Shown piece after piece: positions 9,252 through 18,105 of a DNA stretch of 64,000 nt. Made by a program: the position numbers and the translations under genes. The DNA lies in assembly GCF_900215205.1 (NCBI RefSeq), contig NZ_OBDY01000003.1, positions 323,287 through 387,286 of the forward strand. The letters run 5' to 3'. Every line of letters starts with the position of its first letter. Position 1 is the first letter of the stretch. This stretch comes from Paractinoplanes atraurantiacus. GTDB taxonomy: Bacteria > Actinomycetota > Actinomycetes > Mycobacteriales > Micromonosporaceae. Below the pieces are notes generated by a model. That model searched no databases. It was not told where the DNA came from and saw only the letters and a program-made list of their open reading frames with translations.

Positions 9252-9405
9252 TTCCAAAAGGTAGGCCCGGAAAGGGGCGGAATTCCTGTCCGAAGCCTAG
9301 GGCGCTCCTGTGGATCGACACCACGGAGAGTGACAATTTGAGCGCTTCCGGTGACCCGGCGCGCGGGAATCGCGGAAGCTCTCACCACGCCGGGTGACCA
9401 AAGTT

Positions 9406-10461
9406 CTACCTCTTCGGTAGCGGCGCCCTGTTCCACCACAGCGACAGACCCACTCCGGCGAACACCAGCAATGCCCCGGCCAACACGAACCAGACCGACA
9501 CCTCGACCTCCTGCTTGCGCAGGTTGAACTCGCGCGGCAGATCGGTCAGCACGTCGACCAACTGATCCGCGTCCTCGGCCCGGAAGTATTTGGCGCCGGT
9601 CACGTCCGCGACCTGTGTCAGGGCGTCCTCGTCGATCTCCTGATTGCGGCCGGCGCCCCGCCCGCCGCCGCCGAACCGGCCCCCGCCGAAGGGCGAGTCG
9701 CCGCCGATCTGGTCGGCCGTGCAGACCATCGGAGCGGGCGTGGTCGTGCCGAAGCCGATCGTGTAGACGCGCACCTTGCGGGCCGCCGCCTGCTCGGCCG
9801 CGGTCACCGGGTCGACGCCGGTCGTGTTCGAGCCGTCCGTCAGCACGACGATCGTGTCCGGCTCGTAGTCACCGGTGTTCTCCAGCGGCGGCAGGTCGGC
9901 GCCCGTCTTCGCCACGTTCGGGTTCGTCTCGGCGATCGCGTCGATCGAGGTCAGGATGGCCTGGCCGATCGCCGTTCCCCGGGCCGTGCGCAGCGTGCCG
10001 ATCGCGTCGATCAGCGAGTCCTTGTCCGTCGTCGGCGCCACCAGCAGGCCCGCGATCCCGGAGAAGGCGACCAGGCCGATCCTGGTCCCGTCCTGCTGGG
10101 CCTTGATGAACTCGCGGGCCGCCTCGGTCGCCACCGAGAACCGGTTCGGCTCCACGTCGGTCGAGCACATCGAGCCCGACACGTCGATGGCCAGCAGGAT
10201 CGACGTGCTGTTGGACGGCACCGACACCGTCGCCTGGGGCCGGGCCAGCCCGACCGCCAGCGGCAGGAAGCCGGCCAGGAAGAGCCAGACCGGGATGCGG
10301 CGCTTCCAGGACGTCCGCCCGGGGAGCGCGGCCCGGATCACCGCGACGCTGGAGACGGTGACGGCGGTCCGCTTGCGGCGCCGGTTCAGCCACCAGCGGG
10401 CCGCCAGCAGCAGCGGCACGGCCAGCAGCGCGAGCAGCGCCCACGGCCAGCTGAACGACAT
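9406..10461 (-). CDS. VWA-domain membrane protein (BatA-like)
   Basis: This 351-residue protein has an N-terminal membrane helix (WPWALLALLAVPLLLAARWWL) and a second at about residues 58-75. The von Willebrand A domain carries the MIDAS motif DVSGSM, a downstream Thr in TRIGLVAFSG, and VLTDGSNTTG. A Gly/Arg-rich insert (FGGGRFGGGGRGAGR) lies near residues 255-270, and a C-terminal membrane helix precedes the end. Proteins of this type are encoded with MoxR ATPases and DUF58 proteins and are thought to act in chaperone-like or metal-insertion assemblies at the membrane. The start codon overlaps the stop of the preceding VWA gene (TGATG), so the two are translationally coupled. Confidence 0.9.
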   Translation of the reverse strand: MSFSWPWALLALLAVPLLLAARWWLNRRRKRTAVTVSSVAVIRAALPGRTSWKRRIPVWLFLAGFLPLAVGLARPQATVSVPSNSTSILLAIDVSGSMCSTDVEPNRFSVATEAAREFIKAQQDGTRIGLVAFSGIAGLLVAPTTDKDSLIDAIGTLRTARGTAIGQAILTSIDAIAETNPNVAKTGADLPPLENTGDYEPDTIVVLTDGSNTTGVDPVTAAEQAAARKVRVYTIGFGTTTPAPMVCTADQIGGDSPFGGGRFGGGGRGAGRNQEIDEDALTQVADVTGAKYFRAEDADQLVDVLTDLPREFNLRKQEVEVSVWFVLAGALLVFAGVGLSLWWNRAPLPKR

Positions 10462-11429
10462 CAGACGATCCTTCCGTGCCAGCGGGTGCCCAGCAGCGCG
10501 CCGAGCATGAGCAGCAGCAGGGCCACGCCGGCGAACGGCGCGGTCAGCTCGACCGGCTCCTTCTTGGCGGTCAGCCGCAGGTCGATCGATTTCGTCGTGT
10601 CGGACACCGCCGCGGCGTCACCGGCCGGGTGATAGGCGCCGCCGGTGACCTGCGAGATCGTGGTGAGGGTCTGCTCGTCGAGCCGGGTGCCGAGCTGGAA
10701 GCCGTCCACCTCGACGGTCCCGCCCTTGGCCGTGCCCACGCCGACGGTCTGGATGCGCACCCCCGCCGCGGCCGCCAACTCGGCCGCCGCCTCGATGTCG
10801 GGCCCGCCCGTCTCCTGCCCGTCGGAGAAGACCACGATCGTCGCCGACGGCCAGTAGCCGAGCTCGGGCGCCGGCGCGCCCTCGTCCGGCAGGGCCACCG
10901 GCTTGCCGGTGATCGTGCCGAGCCCGACCAGGATCGCCTGCCCCAGCGACGTGCCGCCACTGGCCGAGAGCCGCCCGATCGCCGCCATCGCCGCGTTGTG
11001 GTCGTCGGTCGGCGCCTGCGTGAGCAGCGCCTGGTCGCCGAAGACGAGCACACCCACGTCGACCGTGTCCGGCTGGTCCTCGACGAAGTCCTTCGCCGCC
11101 TGCTGGGCCGCCGCCAGCCGCGACGGGCTGACATCGGTCGCCCGCATGCTGTTCGACACGTCGAACGCCAGCAGCACGGTCCCCGACACATGCGGCACAC
11201 TCAACTCGGCCTGCGGCCGGGCCAGTCCCACCAGCAGAACCGGCAGGGCGAAGAGAATCAGTCCGTACGGCAGGTGACGGCGCACCGCCGAGCCCCGGCC
11301 GACCATCGACGCGAAGCCGGCCGCCGCCAGCGCCGAGCTGCGGCGCCGCTGGAGCCAGACGTAGCCGTAGACCGCCGCCGCCGTGACGACCACCGCGACG
11401 ATCAGCAGCAGGGGATGGAGGAAGCTCAC
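10461..11429 (-). CDS. VWA-domain membrane protein (BatB/BatA-like paralogue)
   Basis: This 322-residue protein starts at GTG 11429 (VSFLHPLLLIVAVVV). The start overlaps the DUF58 stop in a GTGA arrangement, which decides the start over longer upstream readings. Two N-terminal membrane helices precede a VWA domain with MIDAS DVSNSM, VLVFGDQALLTQAPTDD and VFSDGQETGG. A C-terminal membrane helix (APFAGVALLLLMLGALLG) closes the protein. It is a clear paralogue of the next gene (the same RATDVSPSRL / STDVEPNRF region and the same closing helix). The pair probably forms membrane partners of the MoxR ATPase. Confidence 0.9.
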   Translation of the reverse strand: MSFLHPLLLIVAVVVTAAAVYGYVWLQRRRSSALAAAGFASMVGRGSAVRRHLPYGLILFALPVLLVGLARPQAELSVPHVSGTVLLAFDVSNSMRATDVSPSRLAAAQQAAKDFVEDQPDTVDVGVLVFGDQALLTQAPTDDHNAAMAAIGRLSASGGTSLGQAILVGLGTITGKPVALPDEGAPAPELGYWPSATIVVFSDGQETGGPDIEAAAELAAAAGVRIQTVGVGTAKGGTVEVDGFQLGTRLDEQTLTTISQVTGGAYHPAGDAAAVSDTTKSIDLRLTAKKEPVELTAPFAGVALLLLMLGALLGTRWHGRIV

Positions 11430-12307
11430 CGGCGCCCCCGTCCGGACCGGCGCACCATGTCGATCAGTGCGGTCAGCATGTCCTGGTCGGTGGTGACCCG
11501 GTGGGCCGCCACTCCGGCCTTGCGCATGCCCTCGGCCACCGCGTCCTCGCGGGCGCCGACCTGGTCGGCCAGCCGGCCGCGCAACAGCGGGTCGCTCGTG
11601 TCGACCAGCAGTTGCTCGCCCGTCTCGGCGTCCTCGACCAGGATCACGCCCACGTCGGGCAGCTCCAGCTCGGACGGGTCGACGACTCGGATCACGACCA
11701 CCTCGTGCCGATGGGTCAACATCGCCAGAGAGCGGTCCCACCCCGGCTCGCCGATGAAGTCCGACATCACGAAGACGAGACTGCGGCGCCGCGAGGTCGT
11801 AGCCGCCGCCATCCTAAACATTTCCGATAAATCCGTAATAGCGGAAGATTTGGGCGCGGGAGCCAGCAGCGCTCGCGTGATCCGCAGGATCTGATCGCGT
11901 CCCGGCCGGGGTGGGATCACCTGGTGGCTGTCGTTGTCGAACAGGACCGCCCCGACCCGGTTGCCACCCTGCGAGACGAGCCGGGCCAGCGCTACCGCGA
12001 GTTCCGCGGCGACTGATTCCTTGCCCTGACCTCGCCCGAAGCGCATCGAGGCCGACCGGTCCACCACCAGCCAGGCGGTCAGCTCGCGGTCCTCCGTGTA
12101 CTGACGGATGTACGGCTCGTCGAGCCGCGCCGTGACGTTCCAGTCGATGTGCCGGACGTCGTCCTCCGGCACGTACGCCCGCAGGTCGGTGAAGTCGATG
12201 CCGGTGCCGTGCCACACCGTGCGGTACGCGCCCTGCAACCGCCCGTCGAGGCGGCGGCCGAGCCGCCACTCCAGGCGCCGCAGCAACCTGTCCGAAGGGG
12301 TGGTCAT
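11426..12307 (-). CDS. DUF58 domain protein
   Basis: This 293-residue cytosolic protein has the DUF58 signature GTGIDFTDLRAYVPEDDVRHIDWNVTARLDEPYIRQYTEDRELTAWLVVDRSASMRFG, followed by a degenerate VWA-like fold (VFVMSDFIGE). DUF58 proteins occur almost always beside MoxR ATPases and VWA proteins, as here: the MoxR gene is 3 bp upstream and a VWA gene overlaps downstream. Codons for about residues 143-160 (11815-11855) are strikingly AT-rich and include a TTA leucine codon at 11828-11830, which is rare in such genomes. The rest of the gene has normal codon use. Confidence 0.92.
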   Translation of the reverse strand: MTTPSDRLLRRLEWRLGRRLDGRLQGAYRTVWHGTGIDFTDLRAYVPEDDVRHIDWNVTARLDEPYIRQYTEDRELTAWLVVDRSASMRFGRGQGKESVAAELAVALARLVSQGGNRVGAVLFDNDSHQVIPPRPGRDQILRITRALLAPAPKSSAITDLSEMFRMAAATTSRRRSLVFVMSDFIGEPGWDRSLAMLTHRHEVVVIRVVDPSELELPDVGVILVEDAETGEQLLVDTSDPLLRGRLADQVGAREDAVAEGMRKAGVAAHRVTTDQDMLTALIDMVRRSGRGRR

Positions 12308-12310
12308 GCG

Positions 12311-13312
<1,002 letters not shown>

Positions 13313-13327
13313 GGTCCGTCCTTTTTC

Positions 13328-14146
13328 TCAGAGGGGCGGTGCTTGTCCGTCGCCCTCGCCGGCGCCGAGAGCGGCCCCGATGGGTACGGCGAAACCGATG
13401 CCGATGAAGGTGCCGGCGTCGGTCGGGTTGGCCAGCGCCACCACGACGCCGACGACCTGGCCCTGCGTGTTGATCAGCGGCCCGCCCGAGCTGCCCGGGT
13501 TGACCGCCGCGTCGAACTGGATGAGACCGGCGATGTCGCCGCCCCGGTCGCGCGACAGCGTGCGCTCCAGGCCGGAGACGACGCCGCTGGTGGTGGTGGC
13601 GGTCAGGCCGAGCGGGTTGCCGATGGCCACCACGTCGTCGCCGATCGCCGAGCCGCCGCCGAGGACCGCCGGCACCACCGTCTCGGGCAGCTTGGCCGGG
13701 GTCAGGGTGGCGATGTCCTGCGCGGGCTCCGAGCTCGCGACCTGTGCGGTCGTCTCGCTGCCGTCGGCGTACGCGACCTGGATGTTCTTGGCGCCCTCGA
13801 TGACGTGGTACGCCGTGAGGATCGTGCCGTCCGCGTTGACGATGAAGCCGGTGCCGCTGTCGGCGCCGGCGCTGCTGCCGCTGGCCTTGATCAGCACGAC
13901 CGAGGGGCGCAGCGCCTGATAGACCTCGGTGACGGTCATCGGCCCCTGCGAGGCCGACGGCGAGGGAGCCGGCCGTGGCGCCGCGGCGGGCTCCGGTGAG
14001 GACCGGAAGAGCACGACCGCGGTGATCGCCACCGCCCAGAGCACGACGGCGCCGGTCAGCAGCTTCCTGCCCCGGCCGATCTTTTTCGGCGGCGGCTCGG
14101 GCGGCGGCGGGTCGGGCGCGGCGCCGTCGGACCGCAGCACTTCCAT
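13328..14146 (-). CDS. Membrane-anchored trypsin-like (S1C/HtrA-type) serine protease without PDZ
   Basis: The protein has about 272 residues. A Pro-rich cytosolic N-terminus precedes a membrane helix (LLTGAVVLWAVAITAVVLF) and a short Pro/Ser linker. The extracytoplasmic chymotrypsin fold carries the full triad: His in TAYHVIEG, Asp in QDIATL and Ser in NPGSSGGPL. There is no room for a PDZ domain after the protease fold, unlike classical HtrA. It is the first gene of the moxR-DUF58-VWA-VWA operon, so it may process or control quality of the same envelope assembly (inference). GTG 14149 directly before the ATG is an alternative start. Confidence 0.9.
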   Translation of the reverse strand: MEVLRSDGAAPDPPPPEPPPKKIGRGRKLLTGAVVLWAVAITAVVLFRSSPEPAAAPRPAPSPSASQGPMTVTEVYQALRPSVVLIKASGSSAGADSGTGFIVNADGTILTAYHVIEGAKNIQVAYADGSETTAQVASSEPAQDIATLTPAKLPETVVPAVLGGGSAIGDDVVAIGNPLGLTATTTSGVVSGLERTLSRDRGGDIAGLIQFDAAVNPGSSGGPLINTQGQVVGVVVALANPTDAGTFIGIGFAVPIGAALGAGEGDGQAPPL

Positions 14147-14268
14147 CACGTCGCACCCGCAACAGTGAGCATCTCTCGACTCTAAGAGCGGTTTCTCAAA
14201 ATCCGCTAAGAGCTTGCGCCGCTTTTCATAAGGCGTTTCACCTGCCGGGACGCGGGCATTTGGGTCTT

Positions 14269-14754
14269 ATGACGTACGCCGCCCGGAGCCCGCACGCCAC
14301 ACACCGCTGGATCGCCCTCGCCGTCTTCGGGCTGGCCGTCTTCGTCGCTGCCGCGATCGGTGGCCTCGGCGTCTCCGGTACCTCGACCGAGTACAACGGC
14401 CTGGAGCAGCCCGCCTGGGCGCCGCCGTCGTGGCTGTTCGGGCCGGTCTGGACGGTCCTCTACGTGATGATCGCGCTGGCCGGCTGGCTGGTCTGGCAAC
14501 GGGTGGGCTTCACGCTGCCGATCTGGCTCTACACCGCCCAACTGGTGCTCAACGCGATCTGGACGCCGCTGTTCTTCGGCGCCGGCCAGTACGGCCTGGC
14601 CTTCGCCGACATCGCCGTGCTGTGGCTGCTGATCGGCGCCACGGTCGTCACCTTCTGGAAGGTTCGCCGCGGCGCCGCGCTGCTCCTGCTGCCCTACTGG
14701 GCCTGGGTGACCTACGCCAGCGCCCTCAACCTGGCCATCTGGCAGCTCAACTGA
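14269..14754 (+). CDS. TspO/MBR family membrane protein
   Basis: This 161-residue protein has five predicted membrane helices. TspO signatures are present: NGLEQPAWAPPSWLFGPVWTVLYVMIALAGWLVW, then LNAIWTPLFFGAGQYGLAFADI and YWAWVTYASALNLAIWQLN. Family members bind tetrapyrroles or other hydrophobic ligands and act in stress or porphyrin metabolism; the role here is unknown. I chose ATG 14269; the upstream TTG at 14260 is possible. The last 8 bp overlap the end of the converging frameshifted gene. Confidence 0.94.
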   Translation: MTYAARSPHATHRWIALAVFGLAVFVAAAIGGLGVSGTSTEYNGLEQPAWAPPSWLFGPVWTVLYVMIALAGWLVWQRVGFTLPIWLYTAQLVLNAIWTPLFFGAGQYGLAFADIAVLWLLIGATVVTFWKVRRGAALLLLPYWAWVTYASALNLAIWQLN

Positions 14755-15078
14755 ACAGGATCTTGGCGCCGTCCTGACCCAGCGCCGCGAAGTCGGCCTC
14801 CACGTCGTCCCGGCTCAGCACCCCCTTGCGGACGGCCCGATGACGCACCATGTGCCAGACGAAGACGTCGAGGTTGTCGAAGCGGGTGTCCGCCTCGATG
14901 ACCTCCTCCTCGTGGAACCAGACGGCGACCTGCCCGTTGGTGAGCGGACCCGCCGGTCGAGAGCGGCCAGTGCGGCCGCGTCCGCCGGCGCGAGCCGGGC
15001 CAGGTCGGCGCCGAGCGCGGATCTTAGCGGCAACGATCCATATCGAAACAGGTGCCAACTTCGCTCCGTGTCTTCCAA
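14747..15078 (-). pseudogene. Frameshifted small gene of unknown family
   Basis: Two coding-like pieces lie in different frames. The first starts at ATG 15078 (MEDTERSWHLFRYGSLPLRSALGADLARLAPADAAALAALDRR). The second continues in another frame as PLTNGQVAVWFHEEEVIEADTRFDNLDVFVWHMVRHRAVRKGVLSRDDVEADFAALGQDGAKILFS and ends at TGA 14747. Joined near 14948-14962 they make one soluble protein of about 108 residues, so a single indel (mutation or sequence error) is the simplest reading. I do not recognise the family; the acidic/aromatic C-terminal half looks well conserved. Confidence 0.6.
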
Positions 15079-15117
15079 AAGTCCCCTCCGTCACAGCATG
15101 ATGATCGCGGTGACACT

Positions 15118-16836
15118 ATGAGTGAAGAGCAGCTGCCGCCGAGTGTGCTTTCCGAGATCGGGAGCCCGATCCGGGAGAACAGGCTGTCCGCCGTGGAGGA
15201 GCTGTCCCGGCTGGCCTGGGGCAACGACCTCGAGACGGCCGCCGCCGCCCGGCTGGCCCTCCAGCAGATGATGGACGACGACAGCCGCAGTGTGTCCGCC
15301 GCCGCGGCCGCCGCCCTCGAGCGCACGGCCGTGCGCCTCGACCCCGAGCGCGTCGACTTCGGCGTGGTCGCGGCCGAGACACCCCGCCTGGTCGCCGACG
15401 TCCTGGTCGAGGGGCCACCGCTGGCGATCGCCGGCGCCACGGTCACCGTCTCCGGTCCCGGCCTGCGCGCCATGCTCACCGACCGCCAGCTGCGGATCAT
15501 GTGGCTGCCCCGCTCCGACTGGCTCGACGGCTCGGTCACCGTGCGCGGCCCGGCCGGCTGGGCCGACGTCCGGGTCACCGGCCAGATCGCGGCCACGGTC
15601 CCGATGGCCCAGGTGCCGGCCGATGCCGGCGGCATGCGGACGTACGACGGGGTGCCTGGCTACGGCGCCTACGGCCCGGCCCGGGTGACCGTGCTGCCAC
15701 CGCCGCCACCGCCCGCGAGAAGGCAGATCGGCACGACCGTGCTCGTCGCCATCCTCACCACGCTCGTCGTCCTCGGCGGCGCCGGCGTCGCGATGGCCCT
15801 GCTCAACGGCACGGCGCCCAGCCGGAACGTGGCCGCCGAGCCCACCACGCCCGAGGCCGTCGAGGCGATCGGCTCCGCCGACCCGGCGACGCCGCAGGTC
15901 ACCCGGGTGCCCCTGGGCGCGCGGGTGAAGAGCCTGGCCGTGCCCAAGGTCGCCGGGACGGTCCGGGTCGGCACCGAGCCCGAGGGCCTCGCCATCTCGC
16001 CCGACAGCCGCACGGTCTACGTGGCCAACCAGAACTCGCACATCCTCTCGATCATGGACGTGCCGACCCGCAAGGTCACCTCGGTGACCCTGCGGAACAA
16101 CCCCCGCTTCGCCACCACCTCGCGCGACGGCCGGCTGATCTTCGTCTCGATGTACGAGGCCGACAAGCGCACCGGCAGCGGCGTGGCCGTGGTCGACGCG
16201 CGCACCAAGAAGGTCCTGCGCTACCTGCAGACCGGCCTCCAGCCGTACACGTTGTCGGTCGGCCCCGACGGCAACCTGTGGGTGCCGATCCACAGCGAGG
16301 GCCGGGTCGAGGTCTTCAAGGCGGGCAGCCTGGAACGGGTCGGCAACATCATCCTGCCGCCGAACCCGCACGCGGTCGGCTTCTCGGCCGACCTCGGCCG
16401 CGCGTTCTCCGCCAACCACGAGTCCAACCTGGTCTCGGTCATCGACATGCGGACCAACAAACTGGTCACGACCATCCCGGTGAGCCGCGCGCCGCACAGC
16501 ATCGCCGTCTCCCCGGACGGCCGGGTCGTGCTGGTGGCCGGCTACGAGGCGAACACGGCCGACCTGATCGACGCCAACACGCTGCGGCGCAGCGGGCCGT
16601 ACCCGGTCGGGCGCGAACCGCAGAGCGTCGGCGTCTCGGCCGACGGCAGACACGCGTACGTGGTGAACGAGGGCGACAACACGGTCTCCGTGCTGAACAC
16701 GACCACCGGCGTGGCCACGGCCACGGTGAAGGTCGGCGGCAGTCCGCGCAGCATCGTGGTGGCGCCCGACGGCAAGCTCGCCTACGTCTCCAACGGCAAG
16801 GACCACACCATCACGGTGCTGCGGGTGGGGGAGTGA
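15118..16836 (+). CDS. Membrane protein with N-terminal HEAT-like region and extracellular YVTN-type beta-propeller
   Basis: This 572-residue protein has a helical HEAT-like N-terminus (ETAAAARLALQQMMDDDSRSVSAAAAAALERTAVRL), a beta-sandwich-like segment, a Pro-rich stretch and one membrane helix at about 204-230. The exported C-terminal half has repeated propeller blades: VGTEPEGLAISPDSRTVYVANQNSHILSIMD, VSRAPHSIAVSPDGRVVLVAG, VGREPQSVGVSADGRHAYVVNEGDNTVSVLN, VGGSPRSIVVAPDGKLAYVSNG. The topology, with a cytosolic helical part and an extracellular propeller, suggests a cell-surface sensor or scaffold. The stop overlaps the start of a sigma factor gene (GTGA), so production of the two is coupled. 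Confidence 0.88.
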   Translation: MSEEQLPPSVLSEIGSPIRENRLSAVEELSRLAWGNDLETAAAARLALQQMMDDDSRSVSAAAAAALERTAVRLDPERVDFGVVAAETPRLVADVLVEGPPLAIAGATVTVSGPGLRAMLTDRQLRIMWLPRSDWLDGSVTVRGPAGWADVRVTGQIAATVPMAQVPADAGGMRTYDGVPGYGAYGPARVTVLPPPPPPARRQIGTTVLVAILTTLVVLGGAGVAMALLNGTAPSRNVAAEPTTPEAVEAIGSADPATPQVTRVPLGARVKSLAVPKVAGTVRVGTEPEGLAISPDSRTVYVANQNSHILSIMDVPTRKVTSVTLRNNPRFATTSRDGRLIFVSMYEADKRTGSGVAVVDARTKKVLRYLQTGLQPYTLSVGPDGNLWVPIHSEGRVEVFKAGSLERVGNIILPPNPHAVGFSADLGRAFSANHESNLVSVIDMRTNKLVTTIPVSRAPHSIAVSPDGRVVLVAGYEANTADLIDANTLRRSGPYPVGREPQSVGVSADGRHAYVVNEGDNTVSVLNTTTGVATATVKVGGSPRSIVVAPDGKLAYVSNGKDHTITVLRVGE

Positions 16837-17258
16837 GCCGGCGCGACCGTGCCGCCGGCGAGGTGCTCGTGCGGCGGCTCTTCACCGAGCACGGCGCCGC
16901 GCTTCTGGCGTACGCGTCCCGGCTGCTCGGCGACCACACGCAGGGGGCCGAGGTCGTTCAAGAGGCGCTGGTGCGTGCCGCTTTCACCGATACAAGGGCG
17001 GATCTCTTCGAGGCCGTACGCGACCTGGCCGTCGCCCGCCTCCGCACGCGCCCCCAGGCCGTCATGCCGGCCACGGGGTCGATGGAGATGCTGCGTGCCG
17101 TGGAGGCCCTGCCGCCCGAGGAGCGCGCGGTGCTCAACGCGCTCTACTTCCAGGGCCGCAACGTCAAGGAGGCGGCCACGACGCTCGGCATGCCCGCCGA
17201 GACGGTCAAGACGCGCAGCTACCAGGCCCTGCGCCACCTGCGCGGAGTCTCGGCATGA
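16833..17258 (+). CDS. Short ECF-type sigma factor
   Basis: This 141-residue protein starts at GTG 16833, overlapping the previous stop. A shortened sigma region 2 (LFTEHGAALLAYASRLLGDHTQGAEVVQEALVRAAF) is followed by a complete region 4 with a helix-turn-helix (LPPEERAVLNALYFQGRNVKEAATTLGMPAETVKTRSYQALRHLRG). At 141 residues it is shorter than usual ECF factors (about 170-200); the part of region 2 that melts and reads the -10 element looks degenerate. It may still act with a partner or be specialised. The zinc-finger anti-sigma gene follows, linked by overlapping stop and start codons. Confidence 0.85.
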   Translation: MSRRDRAAGEVLVRRLFTEHGAALLAYASRLLGDHTQGAEVVQEALVRAAFTDTRADLFEAVRDLAVARLRTRPQAVMPATGSMEMLRAVEALPPEERAVLNALYFQGRNVKEAATTLGMPAETVKTRSYQALRHLRGVSA

Positions 17259-17296
17259 CGGGCCACGCGAGAGATCAGCTCGGGGTGGTGGCGTGA
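17255..17296 (+). CDS. 13-residue mini-ORF bridging sigma and anti-sigma genes
   Basis: ATG 17255 overlaps the sigma stop (ATGA), and the mini-ORF stop TGA (17294-17296) overlaps the anti-sigma GTG start (GTGA). It reads MTGHARDQLGVVA, closely resembling the anti-sigma N-terminus VSGHVTDQLGAYA. It therefore looks like a partial duplication of that gene start which now ends early. It may serve to couple translation between the two genes. Whether the peptide is made is unknown. Confidence 0.4.
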   Translation: MTGHARDQLGVVA

Positions 17297-17988
17297 GCGG
17301 GCACGTGACTGATCAGCTCGGCGCCTACGCGCTCGGCGTGCTCGGCGACGACGAGTGGGCGGCGGTCCACGCCCACGTCGAGGGGTGCGAGACGTGCCGG
17401 CGCGAGCTGGGCGAGCTGCGCGCGACCGAGGAGCTGCTCGGCGAGGTGCCGCCCGAAGCTTTCCTGGACGGGCCGCCGCAGGGCGGCGATCTACTGCTCG
17501 AACGCACCCTGGCCCAGGTGCGGGAGGAAGGCGACCGCCGCGACCGCAGCCGTCGTCTGGTGTGGACCCTCGCGGCCGCGCTCGTCGCGGTGGCGGCGCT
17601 CGGCGGCGGGGCGCTGGCCGGTCGCAGCGCGGCGCCCTCACCCGTCGCGGCCACCCAGCCGCCGGCGCCGGCCTCGGCCGCCCCGGCCGTCTCGGGCGCC
17701 GCGACCAACGCCGCCACCGGCGTCAGCATGAACGTCACCGTCCGGCCCGCGGCCGGATGGGTGCGGCTCAGCGCCTCCGTCGGCGGCGTTCCCGCCGGCG
17801 AGCAGTGCCGTCTCTACGTCGTCGGGGCGGACGGCGCCCGGCAGTTGGCCGGCAGCTGGCTGGTCTCCGAGACCGGCGACTCGACCGGCACCACCGTGGA
17901 CGGCAGCGCCCTGGTGGCCCCGGCCGACGTGGCCGCCGTCGAGGTCGAGACCTACGCGGGCCGGCCGCTGGTGCGGGTCGACCTGTAG
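17293..17988 (+). CDS. Zinc-finger (ZAS) anti-sigma factor
   Basis: This 231-residue protein has the ZAS motif HAHVEGCETC (HxxxCxxC) near residue 26-35 after an N-terminal helix (TDQLGAYALGVLGDDEWAAV). A cytosolic helical linker, one membrane helix (LVWTLAAALVAVAALGGGALAG) and an exported C-terminal domain resembling anti-sigma-K type sensors (MNVTVRPAAGWVRLSASVGGVPAGEQCRLYVVGADG) follow. It should hold the adjacent sigma factor inactive at the membrane. The start at GTG 17293 is supported by the GTGA overlap with the mini-ORF and by the family N-terminus. Confidence 0.92.
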   Translation: MSGHVTDQLGAYALGVLGDDEWAAVHAHVEGCETCRRELGELRATEELLGEVPPEAFLDGPPQGGDLLLERTLAQVREEGDRRDRSRRLVWTLAAALVAVAALGGGALAGRSAAPSPVAATQPPAPASAAPAVSGAATNAATGVSMNVTVRPAAGWVRLSASVGGVPAGEQCRLYVVGADGARQLAGSWLVSETGDSTGTTVDGSALVAPADVAAVEVETYAGRPLVRVDL

Positions 17989-18105
17989 ATGGTCTTGGGC
18001 CAGCTATCGCCATCGTCTAAGTAGACGCATATCATCAGAGCGTAATTGGACGGTCGCATAGCGTTATTTTCTGAACGGCGTCACCTTCTGGCGGGGGTGG
18101 TTCGG

